Assembly: GCA_020636405.1 (NCBI GenBank) | Contig: JACJXW010000008.1 | Coordinates: 248,001-312,000 of the forward strand | Reading direction: 5' to 3' | From: Lewinellaceae bacterium | GTDB lineage: Bacteria; Bacteroidota; Bacteroidia; Chitinophagales; Saprospiraceae | DNA: 64,000 nt | Shown: positions 8,219 to 17,366 of the stretch, in pieces | Numbering within the stretch: position 1 is the first letter of the stretch | How the letters are laid out: every line of letters begins with the position of its first letter | Translations under genes and position numbers: made by a program | The notes under the pieces: generated by a model | The model's database searches: none | Seen by the model: the letters and a program-made list of their open reading frames with translations, nothing else | Told to the model about the DNA's origin: nothing

Positions 8219-11200
8219 ATGAACAAAGAGGCACTAGCGCGGCTGTTTTACCGAGAGTTGGAGAAAATAGCCGGGAATGAGGTCATGGATGAGGTAGCCA
8301 AGGTGGAAGCGCTCTACCGCCTGCTCACCTTGCTTTTTGTGGAGATGACTCGCCGGGAGCGCCTGCAGTTTTCCACCCTCTTCGCCCGTATGGCTTACAT
8401 CTGCCACCGGGCAGAGCTCAGCCGGGCCCTTCAGTTTTACATCCACTCTTTTCGCAAACTGGCGCTGCTGGCCCAGCAAGGTAAGGGCCAGGAGCCGGGT
8501 ACAGTGTATCAGCTGGGGCTGAAGGTAGTGGCGGAGGCTGTCGCCGCTCTTATGGAGCAGCCCGTTCCCGAAGCCATTGTATCAATGGCGCCCAAAGAGT
8601 GGCCGGTGCGTTTCCGTTCGCTTTCCGTTCGGGAGTTCAGGCCGCGGGCTCGCGTGTTGGCCCTGTCGGACGACGAAGGCAGCCAGCAACTGATCGTCCG
8701 CGATGAGGAATACCCTGACCAAAGCATCCGGGTGCAGTACAATGAGGTGGACCGCAATGAGAACTTCATGCCCACCATTGAGGTGGCCCGCAAGGTGTTC
8801 GGCTTTCCGCTGATGCTCAACCTGATCGATGTGGAAGTGGACGATGGGGGCGTCTTTCACCCCCGCGCCTTCGTGGTGGAACCTGATTACCTGATGGATG
8901 TTACTGCCGTGGCCGAGTGCTTTCGGGCTGACGGAGAGAATCCCTGGCCGTATCTGCTCAATAAATTCCTGCCCTTTGAAACCAACAAATACATCATGGC
9001 GGGCCATATCGCCAACTTTTTCCTCGATGAACTGATGACGGGCTCCGAGTTGTCGTTCAAGGAGACCTTTGCCAAGGCCTTTCAGCTCAATCCCCTCGCC
9101 TTCTGCCTCTTTGATGACCGCATGATCCGGGAGATCATGAACCGTTCGCAGAAACACTTTGTGGTGCTCAACCAGATGGTGAAACAGGGGTTCAAGGATC
9201 AGGGCATTGAGCCCGGGCATTGCTACCTGGAGCCCAGTTTCTACTCCGAAACCTACGGCCTGCAGGGGCGCCTCGACGTATTGTACAAAGGCGAAAAGGA
9301 TGCCGCCATTGTCGAGCTCAAAAGCGGCAGCCCCTTCATGCCCAATATCTACGGGTTGAGCGCCAACCACTTTACGCAAACGCTGCTCTACGACCTCATC
9401 GTGCGCTCCGCCTTCGGCAACGATACCGACCCCACCAACTATATCCTGTATTCCAGCCAGGACGAAAAGCCGCTGCGCTTCGCCCCCCGTATCCGTTCTC
9501 AGCAGTATGAGGCACTCCAGGTGCGCAACCAGCTGGTAGCCATCGAACGCCTGCTCGGCGAGCTGGGCAACCCGGAAAAGGGAGGGATGTTGGAACAGGG
9601 CCTGCGCCTCTTCGGCCGGCTGCGCCCCGGCGCTTTCCCCAATCTCAAAGGCTTCCTGCAGCGTGACCTGGAGCTTTTCGAGAAGGTATTCGGCGGGATG
9701 AACGAACTGTCCCAGCGCTATTTCATCGCCTTTGCCGGCTTCATCGCCCGCGAACACCAACTGGCCAAGACCGGGCAGCAGGGCGTGGAGAACATCAACG
9801 GACTGGCCTCTCTATGGCTCGACGACTTTAGTGAAAAGCAGGAGAGCTTCAACATCATCAGCCACCTCAAGCTGGCCGCCAACCAGGCCGGAGAGGAAGA
9901 GCCCCTGGTGTCCTTCCGCCGCACCGAATGGACCAACCCGCTGGCCAACTTCCGCACCGGCGACATCGCCGTGCTGTACCCGCATCAGGATGGCCGGCCG
10001 GCGGCCTTGTACAGCCAGATCTTCAAGTGTACCATCATCGAGATCACTAATGAAACGGTGACGGTGCGCCTGCGCTCCCGCCAGTTCAATAGTGCTATCT
10101 TTGAACAGTACCAATTCTGGAACCTCGAACACGACCTGCTCGACTCGAGCTTTGTCTCCATGTACCGCGGCTTGTTCGCTTTCGCCCAAAGTCCCAAAGA
10201 TAAGCAGGAACTACTCCTCGCCACCCGCCCGCCCCGCGAGGGCGAAGCCCGGGAAGTGGCCACCCCGCTGGAACTGACGCCCGAACAGCAGGATATCTTT
10301 CAGAAGGCCCTCTCCGCTGAAGATTACTTCCTGCTTTGGGGCCCGCCGGGCACCGGCAAAACCAGCATGATGCTCAAATACCTGGTGGCCTATCTGCTGG
10401 ATAATACCGAAGAGAACCTGCTGTTGCTGGCCTACACCAACCGGGCTGTCGACGAGATCTGCGAAGCCATCGAAAGCATCAGGCAGGACATCCGGCGGCA
10501 CTACCTGCGCATCGGCTCCCGCTACTCCACAGATCCCCGCTTCCGGAGCCAGTTGCTCGGCTCCAAGATCGAAAAGGCCCAGACGCGGCAGGAGATCAAA
10601 GACGTGATCGGCAACCACCGCATATTTGTCGGCACGGTGGCCTCCATCGTCAGCAAGCCTGAACTGCTGCAGCTCAAGCACTTCCACCGGGTGATTATCG
10701 ATGAAGCTTCCCAGATCCTGGAGCCTCTGCTGGTTGGCCTGCTGCCCCACTTCGAGCGCTTCATCCTCATCGGCGACCACAAGCAGCTGCCGGCGGTAGT
10801 AGTGCAGGACAGTGAGGCTTCCGCTGTTTACGACCCTCAACTGCAGGAGGTCGGCCTGGGCAACCTGCGCAATTCCCTCTTCGAGCGGCTGTACAAGCGC
10901 TGCATACAATACGGATGGGACTGGGCCTACGCCCAACTCAGCCACCAGGGGCGCATGCATCAGGACATCATGGAGTTCCCCAACCGCTACTTCTACGATG
11001 GTACACTCAAGATCCTGCCGCCTTCCCTGCCCGCTCACCTCAAACAGGTGGCTCAGGCCAGCTATTCCGGCCCGATTGTGCAGGATGAATTGCTGCAGCG
11101 CCTTACCCGCGACCGGGTGGCCTTCCTGCCGACGCCCACCGATGATTCCAGCGCCACCCAGAAAACGAACAGCCATGAAGCCCATATGATCGGTGAGGTG

Positions 11201-11593
11201 GTGGACGCCTTTCATCGGCTCTTCCATATCAACGGCATGAAAATGGCGCCCCACAGCATCGGCATCATCACCCCGTACCGGGCACAGATCGCCCAGATCC
11301 GGGCTGTTTTGGAAGAGCGAGGCGCCCCCCTCGATATGCTCACCATCGATACCGTCGAGCGCTATCAGGGCGGCGCCCGCGATATCATCCTCATCTCCCT
11401 GTGTACCAACTCCCTCCACCAACTGGCCTCCCTGTCGTCCTTCTCCGAGGAAGGGGTCGACCGCAAGCTCAACGTGGCGCTGACGCGGGCACGGGAGCAT
11501 ATTGTCATTATCGGCAATCCGGAATTGCTCCGACAGAGCGAGATATACAGAGAGTTATTGCAGTTTTGCGAGGAGAAAACGGTGGAGCCGTAA
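8219..11593 (+). CDS. Fused PD-(D/E)XK nuclease and superfamily 1 helicase (Dna2-like build)
   Basis: 1124 residues. A large N-terminal region ends in a PD-(D/E)XK nuclease core (GLQGRLDVLYKG then AAIVELKSG, residues about 348-372), the Cas4/RecB-type arrangement. A superfamily 1B helicase follows: Walker A GPPGTGKTSMM near residue 707, Walker B IIDEASQ near 825, GDHKQLPAV near 850, TIDTVERYQGGARD near 1042, and NVALTRAREHIVIIG near 1085. Nuclease plus Upf1/Dna2-like helicase suggests DNA end processing or repair, or a defence role. No iron-sulphur cysteine cluster is obvious. The next gene starts two bases after its stop, so the two are one operon. Confident on domains, not on role. Confidence 0.88.
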   Translation: MNKEALARLFYRELEKIAGNEVMDEVAKVEALYRLLTLLFVEMTRRERLQFSTLFARMAYICHRAELSRALQFYIHSFRKLALLAQQGKGQEPGTVYQLGLKVVAEAVAALMEQPVPEAIVSMAPKEWPVRFRSLSVREFRPRARVLALSDDEGSQQLIVRDEEYPDQSIRVQYNEVDRNENFMPTIEVARKVFGFPLMLNLIDVEVDDGGVFHPRAFVVEPDYLMDVTAVAECFRADGENPWPYLLNKFLPFETNKYIMAGHIANFFLDELMTGSELSFKETFAKAFQLNPLAFCLFDDRMIREIMNRSQKHFVVLNQMVKQGFKDQGIEPGHCYLEPSFYSETYGLQGRLDVLYKGEKDAAIVELKSGSPFMPNIYGLSANHFTQTLLYDLIVRSAFGNDTDPTNYILYSSQDEKPLRFAPRIRSQQYEALQVRNQLVAIERLLGELGNPEKGGMLEQGLRLFGRLRPGAFPNLKGFLQRDLELFEKVFGGMNELSQRYFIAFAGFIAREHQLAKTGQQGVENINGLASLWLDDFSEKQESFNIISHLKLAANQAGEEEPLVSFRRTEWTNPLANFRTGDIAVLYPHQDGRPAALYSQIFKCTIIEITNETVTVRLRSRQFNSAIFEQYQFWNLEHDLLDSSFVSMYRGLFAFAQSPKDKQELLLATRPPREGEAREVATPLELTPEQQDIFQKALSAEDYFLLWGPPGTGKTSMMLKYLVAYLLDNTEENLLLLAYTNRAVDEICEAIESIRQDIRRHYLRIGSRYSTDPRFRSQLLGSKIEKAQTRQEIKDVIGNHRIFVGTVASIVSKPELLQLKHFHRVIIDEASQILEPLLVGLLPHFERFILIGDHKQLPAVVVQDSEASAVYDPQLQEVGLGNLRNSLFERLYKRCIQYGWDWAYAQLSHQGRMHQDIMEFPNRYFYDGTLKILPPSLPAHLKQVAQASYSGPIVQDELLQRLTRDRVAFLPTPTDDSSATQKTNSHEAHMIGEVVDAFHRLFHINGMKMAPHSIGIITPYRAQIAQIRAVLEERGAPLDMLTIDTVERYQGGARDIILISLCTNSLHQLASLSSFSEEGVDRKLNVALTRAREHIVIIGNPELLRQSEIYRELLQFCEEKTVEP

Positions 11594-11594
11594 G

Positions 11595-12287
11595 GTGCCT
11601 ACTACTTATGATGGATATTACCTGAAGCTTGCCAATTCGGTTCTTTCCTATCTGGAGATGCCAGAAGTTGGATTTAATGGCATCTTTAAAAGGGAACATA
11701 TAAAAGAACTGGCCGTTCTGGTTACCTGCCATTTTGAGGACTTCATCAGCGAGATCGGCCTGTGGCAGGCCCTGGTGCGTAAACACGGGGAATTCTATGG
11801 AAAAGCTCTGCCGCTCTTCGATCTGGAAGGATATGATCCTGAGTACCTCAATCCTCAGGACTTCGCTTACCTGATCTGGCACCATTTGGGAAAGATGGCC
11901 CAGAAAACGCTGTCACCCTATGGCGGGCCTTTGCTGGCTGCTGCTGATCATCTTTACGATTTTTTTGAGGAACGCATCGACGAGGCCCCGGCTACCGACT
12001 ATTATGACCAGTGGCTGGATATCTCACCGGATATCTACTTTTTTGATCTGAAACAGAAGCTGATCTGGATGACGTTCAACAACTACCTCACCGGGCCGGA
12101 ATTTATCCGTGGCTTTCAGGAAGAGGTAGAAATACTGGATGATACGGAAAACAACAAAGCCTTGCGCCAGGTAGAAAACCGCGAAGGCCTGATCTACGGT
12201 ATACAGGATGACTTCCTGCTTAAAAAAAGCTCCTCCTGGTGCGAGGTGGTGCCAAACCTGAGCTTGTTGCCGGAAAGGTTGGGGTAA
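11595..12287 (+). CDS. Unknown protein coupled to the nuclease-helicase
   Basis: 230 residues, using the GTG at 11595, two bases after the helicase stop; no in-frame ATG is near. The frame remains open upstream but there only shadows the helicase. Composition is acidic and aromatic-rich (FFDLKQKLIWMTFNNYLTG), without signal peptide or membrane segment, and it ends in a WCEVVPNLSLLPERLG tail. It resembles DUF3843-type Bacteroidota proteins by general feel only; I cannot confirm that. Tight coupling implies it works with the helicase. Confidence 0.7.
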   Translation: MPTTYDGYYLKLANSVLSYLEMPEVGFNGIFKREHIKELAVLVTCHFEDFISEIGLWQALVRKHGEFYGKALPLFDLEGYDPEYLNPQDFAYLIWHHLGKMAQKTLSPYGGPLLAAADHLYDFFEERIDEAPATDYYDQWLDISPDIYFFDLKQKLIWMTFNNYLTGPEFIRGFQEEVEILDDTENNKALRQVENREGLIYGIQDDFLLKKSSSWCEVVPNLSLLPERLG

Positions 12288-12410
12288 TTATCCCTTCAGA
12301 TTCTCCCTGATCTTTAACCAAAACTTTCGCAGGCCTGCGGCACGCAGGGAGCCAGGCTTTTAGCTAAGGAATTTATAATATTTCCTTACCTTTTCATAAA
12401 AAATAACAGC

Positions 12411-14258
12411 ATGAAAAGGACGCCCCTCATTTTCCTGGCCTTTGTTTTACTCGTACCCGTTCTCCTTTGCGCCCAGCGCCCCCAGAAGCCCGTTCTTCAC
12501 GCCCGCCACTGGCTGGCCATCACGGGTAAGCCCCTTGGAGCTACGGCCGGCGCCCGGATGTTCCACCAGGGCGGAAACGCGGTAGATGCCGCCTGCGCTA
12601 TGCTGGCCGCCACTTCCACCATGTGGGACGTGCTGAGCTGGGGCGGCGAGACTCAGGCCCTTATTTACAACCCCAACACCGGCAAGGTGATCGCCATCAA
12701 TGCACTGGGCGTAGCGCCCACAGGGGCAACCCCCCAGTTTTTTAAAGACAAAGGCATGGAGGTGCCTCCCGCTTACGGCCCGCTGGCGGCGGTCACCCCC
12801 GGTACGCCCGGCGGACTGCTGACCATGCTGGCGGAGTACGGTACCCTCAGCCTGGCGGAGGTGCTGGCGCCGGCAATGGAAATGGCGGAAGGTTATCCTA
12901 TTGAAGAAGGTGCCGTGCGGAGCATCGAAAGTAACAAGGACAGGATCAAGGAGTGGCCCTATTCCAAAAAACTCTTCCTGCCTCATCTGGGGCAAGAACA
13001 CGAAGCTCCCAATGTAGGGGAGGTTTTCCGCCAACCCAACTTGCTGAATACCCTCCGGAAACTGGCCGATTCGGAAAAAGAGGCCCTGGCTTCCGGCAAG
13101 GGCCGGAAAGAGGCCATCTATGCCGCCTACGACCGCTTTTACCGGGGCGATATCGCCGAAGAGTTCGTCCGCGGCTGCCAGGAGCAGGGCGGCCTGATCA
13201 CTATGGAAGACCTGGACAAGTGGCAGGTGTACATCGAAGAGCCGGTAAAAACCACCTACAAGGATATTGAAGTGTATAAACTCACTCATTGGGTGCAGGG
13301 GCCGGTAATGCTCCAGGCGCTGAACATGCTGGAAAATTTCGACCTCCAAAGCATGGGCTACAATACTGCCTCTTATATCCACACCCTTTATCAGGTGATG
13401 AACCTGGCCTTTGCCGACCGGGATTTCTATTATGGGGACCCTTACTTCGCTCCGGAAGAGCCCATCAAGGGGTTGCTGTCCAAGGAGTATGCCAAAGAGC
13501 GGATTAAACAGATCGATCCCGGGAAGAATGACCCGAAGGCAGGCCCGGGTGACCCCTATCCCTTCCAGGAAGGTAAAAACCCCTACAAGGAATATTTGGA
13601 AAACTGGGCCAATTCATCGCTGGGCTGGGCCCCCGTAAGCCCGCAACAACAACGGGAATATATGGAAGGCTTCCTGGCCGGCACCACCTCCATCCAGGCT
13701 GCCGACGCGGAGGGCTGGGTCGTTTCCGTAACCCCCAGCGGCGGCTGGATCCCCGCCTGCATCGCCGGCAATACCGGCGTGGGGATGAGCCAGCGCATGC
13801 AGAGTTTCGTACTCGACCCCAAAGAGAACCCCTATAACGTGCTGGAACCGGGTAAGCGCCCCCGCGCTACTCTTACTCCCAGCCTCGCCCTGAAGGAAGG
13901 GAAACCCTTCCTCTCCTTTGCCGTTCAGGGCGGAGATACGCAGGACCAGAACCTGCTGCAGTTTTTCCTCAATGTAGTGGAGTTCGGCATGAATGTGCAG
14001 GAGGCCTGCGAGGCCGCCAATATCAACAGTTTTCAGATGCGCAACTCCTTCGGCAAGCACGAAACCAAACCAGGGGAACTACTGCTCCATGAGGCCGTTC
14101 CCGGCTGGACGCGCGACGCCCTGCGCGACATGGGCTATAAGCTGGACTTTGAGCCCCGCACCTCCGGCCCCATCAACGCCATCTTCTTCGATTGGGAACA
14201 CGGCACTTTCTGGGGCGGCTCCAGTAACTATGGGGATGATTACGGCATCGGCTGGTAA
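12411..14258 (+). CDS. Gamma-glutamyltransferase family protein (Ntn hydrolase), secreted
   Basis: 615 residues with a clean signal peptide (LAFVLLVPVLLCAQ). The body is gamma-glutamyltransferase: MFHQGGNAVDAACAMLAATS near residue 48, the PGTPGG segment near 129, and the autocatalytic cleavage site at GTTSIQAADAEGWVVSVT near residue 424, where the Thr becomes the new N-terminal nucleophile. GGT enzymes cleave gamma-glutamyl amides such as glutathione in the periplasm; other members act as cephalosporin acylases. No membrane anchor remains after cleavage. A stretch with a small inverted repeat (CCTGCGGCACGCAGG) precedes it. It stands apart from its neighbours, and the small kinase gene follows 10 bp later, possibly in the same transcript. 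Confidence 0.9.
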   Translation: MKRTPLIFLAFVLLVPVLLCAQRPQKPVLHARHWLAITGKPLGATAGARMFHQGGNAVDAACAMLAATSTMWDVLSWGGETQALIYNPNTGKVIAINALGVAPTGATPQFFKDKGMEVPPAYGPLAAVTPGTPGGLLTMLAEYGTLSLAEVLAPAMEMAEGYPIEEGAVRSIESNKDRIKEWPYSKKLFLPHLGQEHEAPNVGEVFRQPNLLNTLRKLADSEKEALASGKGRKEAIYAAYDRFYRGDIAEEFVRGCQEQGGLITMEDLDKWQVYIEEPVKTTYKDIEVYKLTHWVQGPVMLQALNMLENFDLQSMGYNTASYIHTLYQVMNLAFADRDFYYGDPYFAPEEPIKGLLSKEYAKERIKQIDPGKNDPKAGPGDPYPFQEGKNPYKEYLENWANSSLGWAPVSPQQQREYMEGFLAGTTSIQAADAEGWVVSVTPSGGWIPACIAGNTGVGMSQRMQSFVLDPKENPYNVLEPGKRPRATLTPSLALKEGKPFLSFAVQGGDTQDQNLLQFFLNVVEFGMNVQEACEAANINSFQMRNSFGKHETKPGELLLHEAVPGWTRDALRDMGYKLDFEPRTSGPINAIFFDWEHGTFWGGSSNYGDDYGIGW

Positions 14259-14268
14259 CAACAACAAT

Positions 14269-14781
14269 ATGAAAAGAACCATGGTCATCGGATGCTGCGG
14301 CGCCGGAAAGTCGACTTTTGCCAGAGCCATGCATACCGCCACCGGGCTCGATTTGATCCATCTGGACCAGCACTACTGGAAGCCGGGCTGGGAGGAAACG
14401 GATCGGGAGAAATGGCGGGCAATCGTACAGGAATTGGCCGACAGGCCCAGTTGGATCATCGACGGCAATTACGGAGGGACGATGGACATCCGGATCGAGC
14501 GGGCGGACACGATCATCTACCTGGATTATCCCACCTGGAAGTGCCTGTGGAGAGTAGGCAGAAGGATCTGGAGATACCGGGGTACGGAGCGGCCCGATAT
14601 GCCTGAGGGCTGCCCGGAGCGTTTCGACCTGGAGTTCCTGCACTATGTGGCCACTTTCAACTGGAGGAAAAGAAGGGCGATGATGCAGCGGCTGAATGCA
14701 CTGAAGGGGGAAAAGCGGGTGGAAATTTTACGGAGTGATGGGGAGGCTGCCAGGTTCCTGAAACAGATCGGCGCGAAATGA
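14269..14781 (+). CDS. P-loop nucleotide kinase-like protein (adenylate kinase / FlaR type)
   Basis: 170 residues from the ATG at 14269. The P-loop GCCGAGKSTFA is at residues 8-18. HLDQHYWKPGWEE and IIDGNYGGTMDIRIERADTI are the typical substrate-binding and lid-like stretches of the small AAA_17/FlaR-type kinases annotated as DNA topology modulation proteins. The tail is arginine-rich (GRRIWRYRGTERPDMP, NWRKRRAMM). Cytosolic. Its stop overlaps the start of the next gene by 4 bases (ATGA). The true phosphate acceptor in this family is unknown. Confidence 0.8.
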   Translation: MKRTMVIGCCGAGKSTFARAMHTATGLDLIHLDQHYWKPGWEETDREKWRAIVQELADRPSWIIDGNYGGTMDIRIERADTIIYLDYPTWKCLWRVGRRIWRYRGTERPDMPEGCPERFDLEFLHYVATFNWRKRRAMMQRLNALKGEKRVEILRSDGEAARFLKQIGAK

Positions 14782-15608
14782 GAATCCTTACAGGAGCCAT
14801 CCGGATAATTGTCGTTTTTTCAGTATTGACGATACTCACCCAAATCGGCGGCCTCGCCTATCTGGCCTACAAACCCTTTGGCCTGGCTATGAGGAAAAGG
14901 AATAAGGCTGGTGGATTTAGCAGATGGAAACGCTTCGGCCTGTTCGCGGGTATTTATCTGGCCGGCACTCTGTTCGTTATCCCCCCACTCGCCGAGTTAT
15001 ATGGGCGGGTACCAATGCCGTGGTTCGCCAATGAAGAACAAAGGATAAAGCCGGCGACGATCCTGACCTGCCTGGCCAACCGGCACTACGTCCGGCCGGA
15101 GCTGAAGGCGTTGATCAGCGATCTTTCCCTTCAGATGGAGGAGGAGGCTGCACTCGTATACCTGGACGCCAATTTCCCTTTCCTTACCGGCTTTCCCCTG
15201 CTGCCTCACAAAAGCCATGACGATGGCGAAAAGATTGACCTGAGCTTTATTTATCGAAATACGCAAACGGGCGAAGTGGTGAATGATGCCATTTCAATGT
15301 TCGGCTACGGCGTCACTGAGGATCCGGCGCGTGGGGAAATGAACCGCCCGGAAGAGTGCGAGGGTAAAGGGCACTGGCAATACAGCCTGATCCGACGGAT
15401 CACCCCTCAGTGGCGGAAAGAAAAATATGTTTTCGACGAGGCGTTGAACCGGGAACTGCTGATCCGATTGGCGAAGGATGGAAGAGTAGGGAAGATATTT
15501 ATAGAGCCCCACCTGAAGCAGCGATTAGGGTTGGATAGACATGGTAAGGTCAGGTTTCATGGGTGCAGTGCGGTGCGGCATGATGACCATATTCATGTGC
15601 AGTTGTGA
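14778..15608 (+). CDS. Membrane-anchored protein with a LAS-like peptidase C-terminus
   Basis: 276 residues. One membrane helix at the N-terminus (IIVVFSVLTILTQIGGLAYLAY) and a second near residue 55-70 (FGLFAGIYLAGTLFVIPPLAEL) are followed by an extracytoplasmic domain. Near its end lie GKIFIEPHLKQRLGL and CSAVRHDDHIHVQL, with a HDDHxH metal-binding motif like that of MepA-type murein endopeptidases, and an earlier HKSHDDGEKIDLSF (H and D ligands). This suggests a zinc enzyme acting on cell-wall peptides, which is inferred from motif spacing only. Overlaps the kinase gene by 4 bases; converges on cydB with a 4-bp gap. Confidence 0.65.
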   Translation: MRILTGAIRIIVVFSVLTILTQIGGLAYLAYKPFGLAMRKRNKAGGFSRWKRFGLFAGIYLAGTLFVIPPLAELYGRVPMPWFANEEQRIKPATILTCLANRHYVRPELKALISDLSLQMEEEAALVYLDANFPFLTGFPLLPHKSHDDGEKIDLSFIYRNTQTGEVVNDAISMFGYGVTEDPARGEMNRPEECEGKGHWQYSLIRRITPQWRKEKYVFDEALNRELLIRLAKDGRVGKIFIEPHLKQRLGLDRHGKVRFHGCSAVRHDDHIHVQL

Positions 15609-15612
15609 ATCA

Positions 15613-16647
15613 TCAATAGCTCGTCTCGTCCAGCTCCACCTTCCCCCTAAACGTCCAGAACACAAAAGCCGTATAGCTAAGCACCAGCGGCGCCCCGATG
15701 GCGGCGATCAGCAGCATGATGCTCATCGATCTGCTGGAAGAGGCCGCGTTGTAGATGGTAATGCTGTAGGCCTTGTCGATCGTAGAAAGAATGAGTACCG
15801 GATACAATTCGATGGCCACCACAATGAGCAGTAGGGCCATGGTCAACCCCGAAAAGAAGAAGGCCTGCCCGTATTTTCTTTTGGAGATCAGCCGGGGAAT
15901 GTTGGCGATGCTCAGGAACGCCAGCACCGGTACGATGAAAAGCCATGATACATCCTTGAACCGGTCGGAAAGGTGCGGGATGTAGATCAGGGTATAAAGC
16001 GTCAGCAGGGCGAAGGTGGTAAGAAAAAAGATCATTGCCCGACGCGCCAGGATGGTGAGCTTGGCGTACAACCGCCCCTCCGTCTTCATGAGCAGGTACA
16101 GGGCGCCATGGGTAGTGAACAGGGCCAGAGTGGTAAACCCCACCAACAGGGCATAGGGGTTGAGGAACTCCACCCAGTTGCCTTCAAATTCCTGGCTCGG
16201 CCCGATCTCCATGCCCAGCAGGACATTGCCCAGCACCACGCCCAGCAGCACGGCCAGCATGGCGCTCGAAATGCTGTAGCTCACATCCCACATCTGCCGC
16301 CACCACTTCATCTTTTCCTTACTCCGAAACTCGATGGATACTGCCCGGAAGATCAGAAAGGCGAGGAAGAGCATGAAAGGGATATACATGCCCGAGAAGA
16401 GTGTGGCATACAGTACGGGGAACCCTGCAAACAGCGCCCCGCCGCCGATAACCAGCCACACTTCGTTGCCGTCCCATACCGGGCCGATGGCGTTGAGGGC
16501 AATGCGCCGGCTTTCTTCCTTTTGGAAGAACAGGTGCAGGGCGCCGGCTCCCAGGTCAAATCCATCCAGGATGGCATACCCGCTGAACAGGCCGCCGACG
16601 ACCAGGAACCAGAGGGTAGGGTAGTCTATTCCGAGTATTGTGGGCAT
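15613..16647 (-). CDS. cydB: Cytochrome bd ubiquinol oxidase subunit II
   Basis: 344 residues, a multi-helix membrane protein with the CydB opening (YPTLWFLVVGGLFSGYAILD), the conserved GFDLGAGALH, and WDGNEVWLVIGGGALFAGFP. It partners CydA in the inner membrane, oxidising quinol and reducing oxygen at low tension without pumping protons. Normally it follows cydA within a few bases; here 805 bp intervene, containing an octamer array, a hairpin and a four-helix-bundle gene. The ATG is immediately preceded by the array, so its translation start region is repeat-derived. Confidence 0.95.
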   Translation of the reverse strand: MPTILGIDYPTLWFLVVGGLFSGYAILDGFDLGAGALHLFFQKEESRRIALNAIGPVWDGNEVWLVIGGGALFAGFPVLYATLFSGMYIPFMLFLAFLIFRAVSIEFRSKEKMKWWRQMWDVSYSISSAMLAVLLGVVLGNVLLGMEIGPSQEFEGNWVEFLNPYALLVGFTTLALFTTHGALYLLMKTEGRLYAKLTILARRAMIFFLTTFALLTLYTLIYIPHLSDRFKDVSWLFIVPVLAFLSIANIPRLISKRKYGQAFFFSGLTMALLLIVVAIELYPVLILSTIDKAYSITIYNAASSSRSMSIMLLIAAIGAPLVLSYTAFVFWTFRGKVELDETSY

Positions 16648-16694
16648 GATGTGTTGATGTGTTTACGTGTTGATGTGTTTACGTGTTTACGTGT
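16647..16694. repeat. Octamer array, left arm of locus F
   Basis: In-phase 8-mers GTGTTGAT, GTGTTTAC, GTGTTGAT, GTGTTTAC, GTGTTTAC, then GTGTCC. Two words alternate irregularly. It starts at the first base of cydB (minus strand) and is answered by a counter-oriented array at 17367-17458. Confidence 0.85.
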
Positions 16695-16757
16695 CCTCAA
16701 TAAGGGGCGCAATTTTGGGGGTATATTATGGCTGCTTTCTGCTGGAAAGTAACCCTT

Positions 16758-16860
16758 AAAAAATAAGTTCACTGATTTTGAAATGTGGTGAAGGCTGGAA
16801 GCCTGTAAGGGCTGAAGACGAACCACAATTCAAAATCTCCAAATAGTGAACATATTTTTT
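16758..16860. repeat. Imperfect long inverted repeat downstream of the four-helix gene
   Basis: The arm 16758-16789 (begins AAAAAATAAGTTCACT, ends GATTTTGAAATGTGGT) matches the reverse complement of 16822-16860 (begins AAAAAATATGTTCACT, ends GATTTTGAATTGTGGT). The match is nearly complete apart from a 7-nt insertion in the right arm. The loop is about 32 nt. It lies between the octamer array and the stop codon of the four-helix-bundle gene and could be a structured 3' RNA or a recognition site of a mobile unit. Confidence 0.75.
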
Positions 16861-16915
16861 AATCACTACAAAGGTAACTTTGGCAACCTCTCTGTGTATT
16901 TTTTTCTGACAATTA

Positions 16916-17287
16916 TCATTTGTCCTTGCTTTTTAAGTAGCGGATGAATCCAAATGTTTGATTGATCGTTTTATCGGTTTCACTGCGTAATTCCTCTATG
17001 GTTTCTTTGGGAAGTAAGTTCAGGTCTTCAAAAAGATAAAGCATACTTTTTACTTCAGTACCGGAGCTGGCGGAAATTTCCAAAAAGCGGATCTTTTCCT
17101 TGTCGCTGAACCGATTGAACCCTTCTGCAATATTGTTCATGACCGATAAAGCAGCTCTTCTAACTTGAGAGCGGGTATCTCGGTCTTTTGCCAGTTCACC
17201 CGTTGTAGTGTACATAAAAACTTTTCTTACTAATATCCTTGCCGCCTGCCAGCAGCGTAATTCTTCAAAGCGCGTCACTTTTTCCAT
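16916..17287 (-). CDS. Four-helix-bundle protein (23S rRNA intervening-sequence protein family)
   Basis: 123 residues with the full family pattern: FEELRCWQAARILVRKVF, QVRRAALSVMNNIAEGFNR, IRFLEISASSGTEVKSML and a C-terminal helix. This is the TIGR02436/IVP family, found in 23S rRNA intervening sequences and elsewhere in genomes. It is structurally related to the Avd accessory protein of diversity-generating retroelements, a basic helical bundle that binds nucleic acid; its cellular job is unknown. It sits alone between cydA and cydB, flanked by counter-oriented octamer arrays, with a long inverted repeat after its stop. An AT-rich leader (17288-17366) precedes it. The setting suggests it belongs to an inserted unit rather than the bd oxidase operon. 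Confidence 0.9.
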   Translation of the reverse strand: MEKVTRFEELRCWQAARILVRKVFMYTTTGELAKDRDTRSQVRRAALSVMNNIAEGFNRFSDKEKIRFLEISASSGTEVKSMLYLFEDLNLLPKETIEELRSETDKTINQTFGFIRYLKSKDK

Positions 17288-17366
17288 TTTTCACAAAAAT
17301 TTTTAAGATTCTACTGTATAGACGCGCAGAACTCAGAATTCCATAACTCAGGAATCACTTTTTTTC

